From Tabrizicola sp. (GTDB taxonomy: Bacteria > Pseudomonadota > Alphaproteobacteria > Rhodobacterales > Rhodobacteraceae), in assembly GCF_022842145.1 (NCBI RefSeq), contig NZ_JALHQD010000001.1, positions 192,127-256,126 of the forward strand: 64,000 nt of DNA, written 5' to 3'. Made by a program: the position numbers and the translations under genes. Positions 42,805-52,080 of this stretch are shown here, in pieces. Numbering within the stretch: the first letter of the stretch is position 1; the number at the start of each line of letters is the position of its first letter. The notes under the pieces were generated by a model. That model saw nothing but the letters and a program-made list of their open reading frames with translations, ran no database searches and was not told the DNA's origin.

Positions 42805-43254
42805 ATGGACGAACTTCCCCAGGGGTCCCGGCCCCGGACGTATTCGGTGGCGCAATCCGCGCCGCATCAGGTGCTGGTCTGCAAGGCCTGCAAGCACAAG
42901 GGCGATGTCTGCAAGCCCGGCTTCGCTCTGCTGAGAAAGCTGCGAGACGCGATTTCGGCGGCGGGGCTTGGCGAGGCGTTCGAGGTCTCGGGCACGGCCT
43001 GTCTGGCGGGCTGCGTGCCCGATCACGGCGAGCCCTGCGTTGTCGGTTGGCGCGCGACCGGCAAGGCGACCTGGCTGTTCGGCGACATTGACCCCGACCA
43101 GCCGCTGGACGACCTGGTCGCCTTCGCCCGCAGCTATGCCGCGCTGAAGGACGGCTGGATGACCGGCCGCGACCTGCCGACGCGGCTTTGCGACACGACC
43201 CTGGCGCGCATCCCGGCCGCGATGATCGTCACGCAGGAAGGGGCGATCCAGTGA
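42805..43254 (+). CDS. DUF1636 family metal/Fe-S-binding protein
   Basis: A 149-residue protein of the DUF1636 family. Cys residues are arranged as VCKACKHKGDVCKPG and CLAGCVPDHGEPCVVG, reminiscent of thioredoxin-like [2Fe-2S] ferredoxins. The function is not established, but the family recurrently follows cobalamin riboswitches, so a role in B12 uptake or processing is likely. The ATG at 42805 has an excellent GGAAGGAG. Its stop overlaps the ATPase start (GTGA). Confidence 0.9.
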   Translation: MDELPQGSRPRTYSVAQSAPHQVLVCKACKHKGDVCKPGFALLRKLRDAISAAGLGEAFEVSGTACLAGCVPDHGEPCVVGWRATGKATWLFGDIDPDQPLDDLVAFARSYAALKDGWMTGRDLPTRLCDTTLARIPAAMIVTQEGAIQ

Positions 43255-44015
43255 CCGTGCTTGAACTGCGCAACGTCACCTGGGGTCCGAAGCGCGCCCC
43301 GGCAATCCTGCACGACATCTCGTTCCGGCTGGCGGAGGGCGAGGTCCTGGCGATCTGCGGGGCGAACGGGGCGGGGAAGTCCTCGCTCTTGCGACTGCTC
43401 TATCGCCACCAGGTGCCGCTTTCCGGCTCGATCATCGTCGAGGGCCGCGATCTGTGGCATCGCCCGGCACGGGAAGCGGCGCGGATCGTGGCGGCCGTCC
43501 TGCAGGAACAGCCGACGGACTTTGCGCTGACCACGCGCGACATCGTCCTGCTTGGCCGTCTGCCGCACCGGCAGGGGATGGGGCCGGGGGTGCGGGACAC
43601 CGCGATCTCCGAGGCCGCACTGGTCAGGATGGACCTGTCGCACCTGGCCGACCGCCGGTTCGGCACGCTTTCGGGCGGCGAGCGTCAGCGGGTCATGGTC
43701 GCGCGTGCCCTGGCGCAGGAACCCCGCATCCTGGTGCTGGACGAGCCCACCAACCACCTCGACATCCGGCATCAGCTGGAACTCCTCCGCCTGCTGCGCG
43801 GGCTTGGCCTGGCGGTGGTCTGCACGCTGCACGACCTGACCCTTGCCGCCGAATTTGCCGACCGCGTGCTGATCCTGGACCAGGGCCGCGTGATTGCCGA
43901 CGCCGCCCCGGATCAGGCGCTGACCGAAGCCACCATCGCCCGCGCCTTCCAGGTCGCGACACGGATCGACCGATCCGGCACGTCTCCCCGTTTCTCCTTT
44001 CAGTTGGACCACTAG
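43251..44015 (+). CDS. btuD: ABC transporter ATP-binding protein (BtuD-like)
   Basis: A 254-residue ATPase of the FecCD/BtuCD importer class. It has Walker A GANGAGKSSLL, signature LSGGERQRVMVARAL, Walker B ILVLDEPTNHLD and switch His in CTLHDLTLAA. It starts at a GTG overlapping the DUF1636 stop. With the binding protein and permease of this operon it should import cobalamin or cobinamide, given the riboswitch. The family also handles siderophores, so the substrate rests on the context. Confidence 0.92.
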   Translation: MTVLELRNVTWGPKRAPAILHDISFRLAEGEVLAICGANGAGKSSLLRLLYRHQVPLSGSIIVEGRDLWHRPAREAARIVAAVLQEQPTDFALTTRDIVLLGRLPHRQGMGPGVRDTAISEAALVRMDLSHLADRRFGTLSGGERQRVMVARALAQEPRILVLDEPTNHLDIRHQLELLRLLRGLGLAVVCTLHDLTLAAEFADRVLILDQGRVIADAAPDQALTEATIARAFQVATRIDRSGTSPRFSFQLDH

Positions 44016-44945
44016 ATGAAAACCTCACTCCTCGCCCTTCTCCTTCTGTCCACCCCCGCACTGGCCTTCCCGGTCACGGTGCAAAGCTGCAACCGCGAGA
44101 TCACCTTCGACGCCGCGCCCACCCGCGCGATCGCCAATGACGTGAACCTGGTCGAGATGATGCTGGCCCTGGGCCTGCAGGACCGGATGGTCGGCTATAC
44201 CGGCGTTTCGGGCTGGAAGACCCTGGACGCGGAACTCCGCGCCGGAATCGCCGAACTGCCGGAGCTTTCCGCCAAGTACCCGACGCGTGAAGTGCTGCTG
44301 GATGCCGAACCCGACTTCTTCTTCGCCGGCTGGAACTACGGCATGAAGGTCGGCGGCGAAGTCACGCCCGAGACGCTGGAACCGCTTGGCATCAAGACCT
44401 ACGAGCTGACCGAAAGCTGCATCTTCGTCGGTCCCAAAGCGAAGGCGTCGATGCAGGACATGTACGACGACCTGCTGAACCTGGGCACGATCTTCGGGGT
44501 CGGGGAGAGGGCGACCACGCTGGTTGAAGGGTATAAGGCGCGCCTGGCCGAGATCACCGCCAGTGTCGACAGCACCGCTCCGCTTCGCGTCTTCGTCTAC
44601 GACTCGGGCGATGAAGCCCCCTTCACCGCCGGGGCCTATGCCATCCCCACCGCCCTGATCGAGGCGGCCGGGGGGCGCAACATCATGGACGACCTCGACA
44701 AAAGCTGGGCCACCGTCGCCTGGGAGCCGGTGGTGGAACGCAACCCCGAAGTAATCGTGATCGTCAACTACGGCGACGTGACGGCCGAGCAGAAGATCGC
44801 CTTCCTGGAAACCAACCCCGCGTTCGCGGGCATCGACGCGGTGAAGAACGACCGCTATGTCGTGCTGGAATACGTCGAGGCCACCCCAGGCCCCCGCAAC
44901 ATCCGCGCGGTGGAAAAGCTGGTCGCGGGCTTCTGGGGGAACTGA
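44016..44945 (+). CDS. btuF: ABC transporter substrate-binding protein (BtuF/FepB-like)
   Basis: A 309-residue periplasmic binding protein of the helical-backbone (cluster A-II) class. A signal peptide MKTSLLALLLLSTPALA precedes two lobes joined by a long helix. The first lobe opens ITFDAAPTRAIANDVNLVEMMLALGLQDRMVGYTG, typical of the class. It starts directly after the ATPase stop. Cobalamin or a precursor is the likely ligand because of the riboswitch and cobQ. Confidence 0.9.
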   Translation: MKTSLLALLLLSTPALAFPVTVQSCNREITFDAAPTRAIANDVNLVEMMLALGLQDRMVGYTGVSGWKTLDAELRAGIAELPELSAKYPTREVLLDAEPDFFFAGWNYGMKVGGEVTPETLEPLGIKTYELTESCIFVGPKAKASMQDMYDDLLNLGTIFGVGERATTLVEGYKARLAEITASVDSTAPLRVFVYDSGDEAPFTAGAYAIPTALIEAAGGRNIMDDLDKSWATVAWEPVVERNPEVIVIVNYGDVTAEQKIAFLETNPAFAGIDAVKNDRYVVLEYVEATPGPRNIRAVEKLVAGFWGN

Positions 44946-44951
44946 CAGCCG

Positions 44952-46298
44952 ATGGACCGCCGCGCCGCCCTGACCCTGATCCCCGCTGCGCTTCTGGCGC
45001 GGCGGGCGCGCGCGCGGGCGCCGCGCCGGATCGTGGTGATCGGCGCGGGCCTCGCGGGGCTTGCGGCTGCACGCGACCTGCGGGCGGCCGGGCATGAGGT
45101 CATGGTGATCGAAGCCCGCACCCGGATCGGGGGCCGCATCCACACGTCCCGCCAGTGGCCTGACCTGCCGATGGACCTTGGCGCAAGCTGGATCCATGGG
45201 GCGAAGGGCAACCCGATCACCGCGCTGGCCGATCAGGCCGGGGCCGCGCGGGTCGTTACCTCTTACGACCGGAGCCTGGCACTTGGGCCGGATGGCAGCG
45301 AAACTGACCTGACCCCCGCCATGGACATGGCCGAGACCCTTGTCGCCACCGCGCGTGACGCTGCCGACGGCGTCGAGACCGATCTTTCTCTGGCCGTGGC
45401 CATTCAGTCCTCTCCTGCCTGGGGCAAGGCCGATGGGGAAACCCGCCGCCTGGTCCGCCACTACGTGAACGCGAGCTTCGAGCAGGAATACGCGGGCGAC
45501 TGGGCGGAGGTCTCCGCCTGGAATATCGACGCGGGCAAGGCGTTCGACGGGCCAGACGTCCTCTTTCCCGGCGGCTATGACCAGATCGTCGCGCATCTGG
45601 CGGACGGGACCTCTGTCCGGATGGGTCAGAGGGTGACGGCGCTTGCCCCGGTGACCGGGGGCGTGGCGGTGACGCTCGCCGATGGCCCGACCCTGACATT
45701 CGACCACGCCGTCGTGACGCTTCCGCTTGGCGTGCTGAAATCCGGCAGCGTCAGCTTCGCCGAACCGCTTGCCCCGGCCCGACAAGAGGCCATCGCAAGC
45801 CTTGGCATGGGTCTTTTGAACAAATGCTGGCTGCGCTTTGACCGTATCGCCTGGGACGCGGATGTCGACTGGATCGAATGGCTTGGGCCAAAGGACGGCC
45901 AGTGGTCGCAATGGGTGAGCCTGGGCAGGGCGCTGCAGGCCCCCGTCCTGCTTGCCTTTCACGCCGGCGCGCAGGCCCGCGCTCTGGAGGACCTGGACGA
46001 CGACGCCACGCTGTCCGGGGCGCATGAGGCTCTGAAGGCTATGTTCGGCACCGCGTTCCCGACGCCTGTGGCCGCGCAGGTGACCCGCTGGTCGCAGGAC
46101 CCGTTCGCGCTTGGCTCCTACTCGTTCCACGCTGTCGGCTCCTCTCCTGCCACGCGCCGCGCGCTGGCCGGGGCCGACTGGGACGGCCGTCTGGTCTTTG
46201 CCGGAGAGGCCTCGTCGTCCGACCACCCCGGCACCGCGCATGGGGCGTTCCTGTCCGGCCAGGCCGCGGCCCGCACCGTCATGGAGCAGGCCGGATGA
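44952..46298 (+). CDS. FAD-dependent amine oxidase embedded in the B12 operon
   Basis: A 448-residue flavin monoamine oxidase-like protein. The dinucleotide fold is VVIGAGLAGLAAARDLRAAG, then EARTRIGGRIHTS and the C-terminal LVFAGEASSSDHPGTAHGAFLSG that contacts FAD. The N-terminus MDRRAALTLIPAALLARRARA looks like a twin-arginine-type export signal, so it may work in the periplasm. It lies six bases after btuF and overlaps btuC (ATGA), so it is under riboswitch control. The link of an amine oxidase to cobalamin is not obvious. Confidence 0.88.
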   Translation: MDRRAALTLIPAALLARRARARAPRRIVVIGAGLAGLAAARDLRAAGHEVMVIEARTRIGGRIHTSRQWPDLPMDLGASWIHGAKGNPITALADQAGAARVVTSYDRSLALGPDGSETDLTPAMDMAETLVATARDAADGVETDLSLAVAIQSSPAWGKADGETRRLVRHYVNASFEQEYAGDWAEVSAWNIDAGKAFDGPDVLFPGGYDQIVAHLADGTSVRMGQRVTALAPVTGGVAVTLADGPTLTFDHAVVTLPLGVLKSGSVSFAEPLAPARQEAIASLGMGLLNKCWLRFDRIAWDADVDWIEWLGPKDGQWSQWVSLGRALQAPVLLAFHAGAQARALEDLDDDATLSGAHEALKAMFGTAFPTPVAAQVTRWSQDPFALGSYSFHAVGSSPATRRALAGADWDGRLVFAGEASSSDHPGTAHGAFLSGQAAARTVMEQAG

Positions 46299-47350
46299 CC
46301 GAAACCCCGATTGCCAGCCCGGCCTCGCCCACCCTGCGCCTGACGCGCCGGGCCGGTGTGGTGCTGGGCGGCTGCGGGGTCCTGCTTCTTGCCATTCTTG
46401 TTGCCGTCTCGGTCGGGGCCGTGGCGGTCCCGCTGGCGACGGTCTGGGGCGTGCTCGCGAACCACATGCTGCCGGGCCTGGTCACCCCTGACTGGACGGA
46501 CGGCCGCGAGGCCATCGTCTGGGACATCCGCTTCCCCCGCGCCCTTCTGGCAGCGCTCGTCGGCGCGGGCCTCGGGATCGTGGGTGCGGCCTTGCAGTCG
46601 GTGACGCGAAATCCCCTTGCCGACCCGCACCTTCTTGGCATCTCTTCGGGCGGGGCGTTCGGCGCGATCGCGGCGCTTTTGCACACCGGTCTCTTCCTCG
46701 GCCTTTTGACCGTCCCGCTCATGGCCTTTGGCGGGGCGCTGGCGGCGACCCTTCTTGTCCTTGCCGTGGCGCGGCTGACCGGGGCCACCTCGGCCGACCG
46801 TCTGGTCCTGGCGGGGGTCGCTGTCAGCTTCATCATCATGGCCGGGGCCAATGTGCTGATCTTCCTCGGTGACCCGAAGGCGACCCACACCGTGGTCTTC
46901 TGGATGCTCGGCGGCCTTGGCCTCGCGCAGTGGTCGCACCTGATCTACCCGCTCGCCGTCCTGCTGCCTGCGGGCCTCTGGCTCTGGTCCCAGGCTCCTG
47001 CGCTTAACGCCATGAGCCTCGGGGACGAAACCGCCGCCTCGCTGGGCATTCCGGTCGCCCGCTTCCGCCTGACGGTCTTTGTCGCCGGGGCGCTGATCAC
47101 CGGCGTCATGGTCGCATTCTCGGGCCTTATCGGCTTCGTCGGGCTGATGATGCCGCATCTTGTCCGTTTTGCCGTGGGCGGCGACAACGCGCGCGTCCTG
47201 CCCTTTTCCGCGCTGGCCGGAGCGATCTTCCTGGTCGCCGCCGATACTGTCGCCCGCATCGTCATGGCGCCCGAGGACATGCCGATCGGCGTCGTCACCG
47301 GCCTCGTCGGCGGGGTCTTCTTCCTTTGGCTGATGGCCCGCAGATCATGA
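46295..47350 (+). CDS. btuC: ABC transporter permease (BtuC/FecCD family)
   Basis: A 351-residue permease with about ten membrane helices. Family motifs are [47 protein letters not shown], and [38 protein letters not shown] near the C-terminus, which forms the ATPase-coupling helices. Both stop/start junctions are four-base overlaps (ATGA), with the amine oxidase upstream and cobQ downstream. Confidence 0.95.
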   Translation: MTETPIASPASPTLRLTRRAGVVLGGCGVLLLAILVAVSVGAVAVPLATVWGVLANHMLPGLVTPDWTDGREAIVWDIRFPRALLAALVGAGLGIVGAALQSVTRNPLADPHLLGISSGGAFGAIAALLHTGLFLGLLTVPLMAFGGALAATLLVLAVARLTGATSADRLVLAGVAVSFIIMAGANVLIFLGDPKATHTVVFWMLGGLGLAQWSHLIYPLAVLLPAGLWLWSQAPALNAMSLGDETAASLGIPVARFRLTVFVAGALITGVMVAFSGLIGFVGLMMPHLVRFAVGGDNARVLPFSALAGAIFLVAADTVARIVMAPEDMPIGVVTGLVGGVFFLWLMARRS

Positions 47351-48789
47351 GGATCATGATCCAGGGCGCCGGGTCCAACGTCGGCAAGTCGATGCTGGTC
47401 GCGGGTCTCTGCCGTCATTTCACCCGGCAGGGCCTGACGGTGCGCCCGTTCAAGCCGCAGAACATGTCGAACAACGCCGCCGTGGCCACGGGCGGCGAGA
47501 TCGGCCGCGCGCAGGCTCTGCAGGCCCGGGCCTGCGGGGTGCAGCCGCATGTCGACATGAACCCGGTTCTCTTGAAGCCAGAGTCGGAAACCGGAGCGCA
47601 GGTCATCGTTCAGGGCCAGCGCCTGACCACCGTTCGTGCCAGGGATTACGCCGCCTTGAAGCCGCAACTGATGGCCCCGGTGCTGGACAGCTTCCGCCGC
47701 CTGCAAACCGAGGCCGACCTCGTGATCGTCGAAGGGGCGGGCAGCCCGGCCGAGGTCAACCTGCGCGCCGGCGACATCGCCAACATGGGCTTCGCCCGCG
47801 CCGCCGATGTCCCGGTGATCCTGACCGGAGACATCGACCGCGGTGGCGTCATCGCCCAGCTTGTCGGAACTCAAGCCGTCCTCGACGCGGAGGATGCCGC
47901 GATGATCCGCGGGTTCCTGATCAACAAGTTCCGCGGCGACCCCCGGCTTTTCGATGACGGCTACCACCTGATCGAACAGCGTACCGGCTGGCAGGGGCTT
48001 GGTGTCGTCCCGTGGTTCCCGCAGGCCCACCGGCTTCCAGCCGAGGATGCGGCGGACCTTGGCGGCACACGCGGCGACGGAGAATTCCTGATCGCCGTTC
48101 CACACCTCAACCGCATCGCCAACTTCGACGACCTCGACCCGCTTGCGCAGGAACCTGGCGTCACGCTGAAGATCATCAAGCCCGGCCAGCCCCTGCCCGT
48201 GGAAGCCGACCTGATCATCCTGCCCGGCAGCAAGGCCACCATCGCCGACCTTGTCCATTTTCGCGCGCAAGGCTGGGACATCGACCTTTTCGCCGCGCTG
48301 AGGCGCGGCGCGAGGGTCCTTGGCCTCTGCGGGGGGTATCAGATGCTAGGGAAGGACATCACCGATCCGGAGGGCATCGAGGGTCGGCCCGGATCAGTCC
48401 CCGGCCTTGGGCTTCTGGACCTGTCCACCGTCATGACGGTGGACAAGCGGGTGACCGAGACTGCGGCCATGCACCCCGCTTCGGGGACAAGGGTCAAAGG
48501 CTATGAAATCCACCTTGGCCACACGGACGGCCCGGACCGGGCGCGCCCGATGTTCACCGTGGACGGCCAGCCGGAAGGCGCACAACGGGGGGATGGCCGG
48601 GTCATGGGAAGCTACATCCACGGCATGTTCACCGAGGACGCGTTCCGGCGCGCGTTCCTCGCCAGTCTTGGCGCTTCGCCGGGAGTGGTCAGCTATGACC
48701 AGACGGTCGAGGAAACTCTGGACGCGCTTGCCGAGCATCTTGCAACGCATGTCGACTGCGCCCGGCTTCTGGATCTTGCCCGAAAGTAG
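47347..48789 (+). CDS. cobQ: Cobyric acid synthase
   Basis: A 480-residue glutamine-dependent amidase that adds four amide groups to adenosyl-cobyrinic acid a,c-diamide. The N-terminal P-loop is [19 protein letters not shown], followed by [15 protein letters not shown]. The class I glutaminase domain has its Cys in [11 protein letters not shown] and His in GSYIHGMF. It starts at the ATG overlapping the btuC stop. It is the only corrin-synthesis gene of the operon. A palindrome follows. Confidence 0.97.
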   Translation: MRIMIQGAGSNVGKSMLVAGLCRHFTRQGLTVRPFKPQNMSNNAAVATGGEIGRAQALQARACGVQPHVDMNPVLLKPESETGAQVIVQGQRLTTVRARDYAALKPQLMAPVLDSFRRLQTEADLVIVEGAGSPAEVNLRAGDIANMGFARAADVPVILTGDIDRGGVIAQLVGTQAVLDAEDAAMIRGFLINKFRGDPRLFDDGYHLIEQRTGWQGLGVVPWFPQAHRLPAEDAADLGGTRGDGEFLIAVPHLNRIANFDDLDPLAQEPGVTLKIIKPGQPLPVEADLIILPGSKATIADLVHFRAQGWDIDLFAALRRGARVLGLCGGYQMLGKDITDPEGIEGRPGSVPGLGLLDLSTVMTVDKRVTETAAMHPASGTRVKGYEIHLGHTDGPDRARPMFTVDGQPEGAQRGDGRVMGSYIHGMFTEDAFRRAFLASLGASPGVVSYDQTVEETLDALAEHLATHVDCARLLDLARK

Positions 48790-48813
48790 GGTGGGCGATA
48801 TCACCCACCCTAC
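48786..48813. terminator. GTAGGGTGGG palindrome after cobQ (repeat family B)
   Basis: GTAGGGTGGG (48786-48795) and CCCACCCTAC (48804-48813) pair perfectly over ten bases. The element overlaps the cobQ stop codon and separates it from the converging znuA. The same motif occurs at 1138-1161, and a half copy overlaps the trhO stop at 24481-24490. Confidence 0.6.
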
Positions 48814-48870
48814 GTCCTTGACGCCCAGGGCTGATCGCTGGTCGCAGCACCAACCCGCCGCCTGGACAGC

Positions 48871-49866
48871 TTAGCCGCCCGCGCAGTCCGCGATGGTCTG
48901 CGCCATGCCACGCAGCAGCGCCGCATAGGCGTCCGGCCCCGCGTCCAGCGACGAGCCGACGGGATCCAGCGCCCCGCCGATCTTCACCCCGGTCCCCTCG
49001 GTGATCTGCTCGACCAGCGCCGGGTCGTGCTGCACCTCGGGGAAGATGCAGACCACGCCCCCGGCCTCCAGTTCGCCCCGCAACTCGGCCAGCCGCGCCG
49101 CACCGGGCGACGAGGCGTCCCCCAGCGCGATGCTGCCCGCGACGGTCAGCCCGTAGTGGTCGACGAAGTATCCATAGGCGTCGTGGAACGTGACGATCGG
49201 TTTGTCCTTCACTGGCGCAAGCAGGGCCACCAGCTCGCCGTCCAGTGCCGCAATCCGCTCGCCCGCAGCCACCGCGTTGGCGGCATAGGTCGCCCCATTC
49301 TCCGGATCAAGCCGCCCAAGCTCGGCTGCGATCAGGCCCAGCCAGACCTGTGCATTGGCGGGGTCGAGCCAGGCATGCGGGTCCTCGGACCCGTGATCGT
49401 GGCCCTCTTCATGACCGGCCTCCTCGGTATGCTCCGATTCGGAATGGCCCGCCTCGTCGGCATGACCCTCGTGTTCGGAATGCCCCGCTTCTTCGGCGTG
49501 GTCTTCCCCATGCCCATGCGCGTCGGTCTTTGCATCGCCATAGGCCCGCCGCTGGGTCCCCTCGGCATCCAGCAGCGCCAGCGCCGCCGCACCTTCTGAG
49601 CGACTGTCCATCGCGCCGTCCAGCCAGGGCGTCAGCTCGGGTCCGATCCAGATCACCAGATCCGAATCCGCCACCGCCCCGGCCTGGCTTGGTTTCAGCT
49701 GGAAGTCATGCTCGTCCGCCCCTTTGGCCAGCAAGAGTTCCGGCTGACCGAGGTCCCCCATCACCTGCGCGACCAGCGCATGGACCGGAGGAATGTCAGT
49801 GACCACCCTTGGCACCTCGGCCAGGGCGGGGGTGGCGGTCGCGACAAGAGTAATGATATAACGCAT
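48871..49866 (-). CDS. znuA: Zinc ABC transporter substrate-binding protein
   Basis: A 331-residue periplasmic zinc-binding protein of the cluster A-I class. The signal peptide is MRYIITLVATATPALA. The metal ligands lie in DIPPVHALVAQVMGD and DEHDFQLKPSQ, then DPHAWLDPANAQVW and the later FHDAYGYFVDHYGL and FPEVQHDP. A His/Glu/Asp-rich loop occupies about residues 115-160 (GHGEDHAEEAGHSEHEGH and on), typical of ZnuA zinc scavenging. The ATG at 49866 has GGAAG upstream. It diverges from zur across a 67-base control region. Confidence 0.96.
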   Translation of the reverse strand: MRYIITLVATATPALAEVPRVVTDIPPVHALVAQVMGDLGQPELLLAKGADEHDFQLKPSQAGAVADSDLVIWIGPELTPWLDGAMDSRSEGAAALALLDAEGTQRRAYGDAKTDAHGHGEDHAEEAGHSEHEGHADEAGHSESEHTEEAGHEEGHDHGSEDPHAWLDPANAQVWLGLIAAELGRLDPENGATYAANAVAAGERIAALDGELVALLAPVKDKPIVTFHDAYGYFVDHYGLTVAGSIALGDASSPGAARLAELRGELEAGGVVCIFPEVQHDPALVEQITEGTGVKIGGALDPVGSSLDAGPDAYAALLRGMAQTIADCAGG

Positions 49867-49903
49867 CAAGTGGCTTCCTTCTTCCGTCGCCCCGTTCTAT
49901 GTA

Positions 49904-49918
49904 TGTAATATCATAACA
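49904..49918. promoter_or_regulatory. Zur-box-like operator
   Basis: TGTAATATCATAACA is an imperfect dyad (TGTnATnnnATnACA) resembling Fur/Zur-family operators. It is placed in the divergent gap between znuA and zur-znuCB. Binding of zinc-loaded Zur there would repress both transcripts. Confidence 0.65.
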
Positions 49919-49933
49919 CGTCAAGAGCCCCCA

Positions 49934-50416
49934 ATGCCCGATCCCGATCTTGCCTTCGCAGCGCATGACCACGCGCATTGCGCCCATGACGCGCTGGCGC
50001 GGGCCGAGGCGGTGACGGCGGCCACTGGGGCAAGGATGACCCCGGTCCGCCGCCGGGTGCTGGAAATCCTGCTGGAAGAACACAAGGCTCTTGGTGCCTA
50101 TGATGTTCTGGCGCGACTGGCGACCGAAGGCTTCGGCAACCAGCCGCCGGTTGCCTACCGCGCGCTGGAATTCCTTGTGGAACAGGGTCTTGCCCACCGC
50201 ATCCAGCGCCTGAACGCCTTTACGGCGTGTGTTCATCCGGGCAAGGATCATGCTCCGGCCTTCCTCATCTGCCGGACCTGTCACACCGTCGCCGAAGCGG
50301 AAGCCACCGCCGCCCGCCAGTCGCTTGAGGCCGAGGCCGCAAAGGCCGGCTTCCAGGTCGAACGCTCCACCATCGAGGCGCTTGGCCTGTGCCCGAATTG
50401 CCGGGGGCAGTCATGA
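49934..50416 (+). CDS. zur: Zinc uptake regulator, Fur family
   Basis: A 160-residue Fur-family repressor. The winged helix ARMTPVRRRVLEILLEEHKALGAYDVL is followed by NQPPVAYRALEFLVEQGLAHRI. The structural zinc Cys pairs are CRTC and CPNC. A His-rich N-terminal tail (AAHDHAHCAHDAL) precedes the DNA-binding domain. The genes around it identify zinc rather than iron as the signal. Its stop overlaps the znuC start (ATGA). Confidence 0.93.
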   Translation: MPDPDLAFAAHDHAHCAHDALARAEAVTAATGARMTPVRRRVLEILLEEHKALGAYDVLARLATEGFGNQPPVAYRALEFLVEQGLAHRIQRLNAFTACVHPGKDHAPAFLICRTCHTVAEAEATAARQSLEAEAAKAGFQVERSTIEALGLCPNCRGQS

Positions 50417-51228
50417 ACCTTGGCACGACATCTCTCGCAACCATGTCCCCCACCGCCACGTCACTTCTCTCTGCCGACCATATCTGCGTCCGCTTCGGAA
50501 GCGACGAGGTGCTGCACGACATCAGCCTGAAGGTCGACCCGGGCGAGATCGTCACCATCCTCGGGCCGAATGGTTCGGGCAAGTCCACCCTCCTGCGCGC
50601 GCTTCTGGGCATCGTGCCGGTGGCCGAGGGCCGCCTTTCGCGGCAGCCGGACCTGCGGATCGGCTATGTCCCGCAAAAGCTCACCATCGACCGCACGATG
50701 CCGATCACCGTCCGCCGCTTCCTGTCCCTGCCCACCCGCGTGACCGACCAGGCCGCAGAAGCGGCGCTGGCACGGGTCGGCATGGCGGGCGAAGGGGCCG
50801 AGCAGATGACGACGCTGTCGGGCGGCCAGCTCCAGCGCGTGCTGCTGGCCCGGGCGCTCTTGGGCAATCCGCAGATTCTGATGCTGGACGAGCCGACCTC
50901 GGGCCTTGACCAGCCCGGCGAGGCCGCCTTCTACCGCCTGATCGAAGAGGTCCGGCACCAGACCGGTGCTGCTGTCCTGATGATCAGCCATGATCTGCAT
51001 GTCGTCATGGCCGCCAGCGACCGGGTGATCTGCCTCAACGGCCATATCTGCTGCGAAGGCACGCCGCGGGTCGTGTCGAACGCGCCGGAATACCGCGCGC
51101 TGTTCGGCTTGGGCACTCAGGGCGCGCTGGCGCTCTACCGCCACGAACACGACCACGCGCATGACGACGGCCACCCGCACCATCATCATCACGACCACCA
51201 CCACGACCATGAGCACGACCATGCTTGA
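50413..51228 (+). CDS. znuC: Zinc ABC transporter ATP-binding protein
   Basis: A 271-residue ATPase with Walker A LGPNGSGKSTLL, signature LSGGQLQRVLLARAL, Walker B ILMLDEPTSGLD and the MISHDLHVVMA switch. The C-terminus is a remarkable His/Asp tail (HEHDHAHDDGHPHHHHHDHH...), likely a cytoplasmic zinc-binding segment. The ATG at 50413 overlaps the zur stop; one at 50443 is possible because the ABC similarity begins near LLSADHICVRFG. It overlaps znuB by eight bases. Confidence 0.94.
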   Translation: MNLGTTSLATMSPTATSLLSADHICVRFGSDEVLHDISLKVDPGEIVTILGPNGSGKSTLLRALLGIVPVAEGRLSRQPDLRIGYVPQKLTIDRTMPITVRRFLSLPTRVTDQAAEAALARVGMAGEGAEQMTTLSGGQLQRVLLARALLGNPQILMLDEPTSGLDQPGEAAFYRLIEEVRHQTGAAVLMISHDLHVVMAASDRVICLNGHICCEGTPRVVSNAPEYRALFGLGTQGALALYRHEHDHAHDDGHPHHHHHDHHHDHEHDHA

Positions 51229-52003
51229 CGACTTTCTGGTGCGCGCGGGTCTTGCCGCCGTCGGTCTGTCCTTGGCAACCGGCCCGCTTGGTGCCTTCGT
51301 CGTCTGGCGGCGCATGGCCTATTTCGGCGACGCGACGGCCCACGCCGCCGTCCTTGGCGTGGCGCTGGCGCTGGCGACGGACCTGCCCATCGGCCTTGGG
51401 ACCCTGACCGTCGCGCTGGCGATGGCCGTCACCGTCGCCGGGCTGTCGGCGCGGGGATGGGCGATGGACACCACGCTGGGCGTCCTTGCCCATTCCGCGC
51501 TTGCCTTCGGACTGGTCGCGGTCAGCTTTTTCCCGAACGTTCGCACCGACCTGTCCAGCTATCTCTTCGGCGACATCCTTGCGGTGTCCCGCCCCGAGCT
51601 GGCGCTGGTCTGGCTTGGCTCACTAGCCGTCCTGGCCCTTCTCGTCTGGCGCTGGCAGCGGCTTCTGACCGCGACCCTGTCCGAGGACCTGGCCCATGCC
51701 GCCGGGATCGACCCCGACCGCGAGCGTCTGGTCCTGGTCATCGCACTGGCTCTTGTCGTCGCCGTGGCGCTGAAGATCGTCGGGGCGCTTCTGATCGCCG
51801 CGATGCTGATCATCCCTGCCGCCGCCGCCCGCAGCCTCGCCCGCACACCCGAGGCAATGGCCGCCGCCGCCGTCGTGGTCGGTGCCGCCTCGGGGCTTGG
51901 CGGGCTTGGCCTTTCGCTTTGGCAGGACACTCCGACCGGCCCATCGATCATCGTCGTCGCAGCGGCCCTGTTCGCGATCAGCACCGTGTTGCGGCGGGCC
52001 TGA
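51221..52003 (+). CDS. znuB: Zinc ABC transporter permease
   Basis: A 260-residue permease of the ABC-3 family with about eight membrane helices. Conserved parts are GPLGAFVVWRRMAYFGDATAHAAVLGVALAL, RTDLSSYLFGDILAVS and ALKIVGALLIAAMLIIPAAAARSLARTPEAM. The start was placed at ATG 51221, inside the end of znuC; an ATG at 51209 is also in frame. It completes the zur-znuC-znuB operon. Confidence 0.93.
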   Translation: MLDDFLVRAGLAAVGLSLATGPLGAFVVWRRMAYFGDATAHAAVLGVALALATDLPIGLGTLTVALAMAVTVAGLSARGWAMDTTLGVLAHSALAFGLVAVSFFPNVRTDLSSYLFGDILAVSRPELALVWLGSLAVLALLVWRWQRLLTATLSEDLAHAAGIDPDRERLVLVIALALVVAVALKIVGALLIAAMLIIPAAAARSLARTPEAMAAAAVVVGAASGLGGLGLSLWQDTPTGPSIIVVAAALFAISTVLRRA

Positions 52004-52080
52004 CGAAAAAACTTTGATCCTGCCCGAAGCTTGCCAAAATTCGGGTCTATCAGGCCTGAACCAGGACAAGGACTGACCCC

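Noticed and set aside
51161-51220. Longer ZnuB N-terminus with a Thr-rich stretch
   Set aside because: The bases encode the His tail of ZnuC in another frame; the Thr-rich reading is a shadow, and the permease similarity starts at MLDDFLVRAG.
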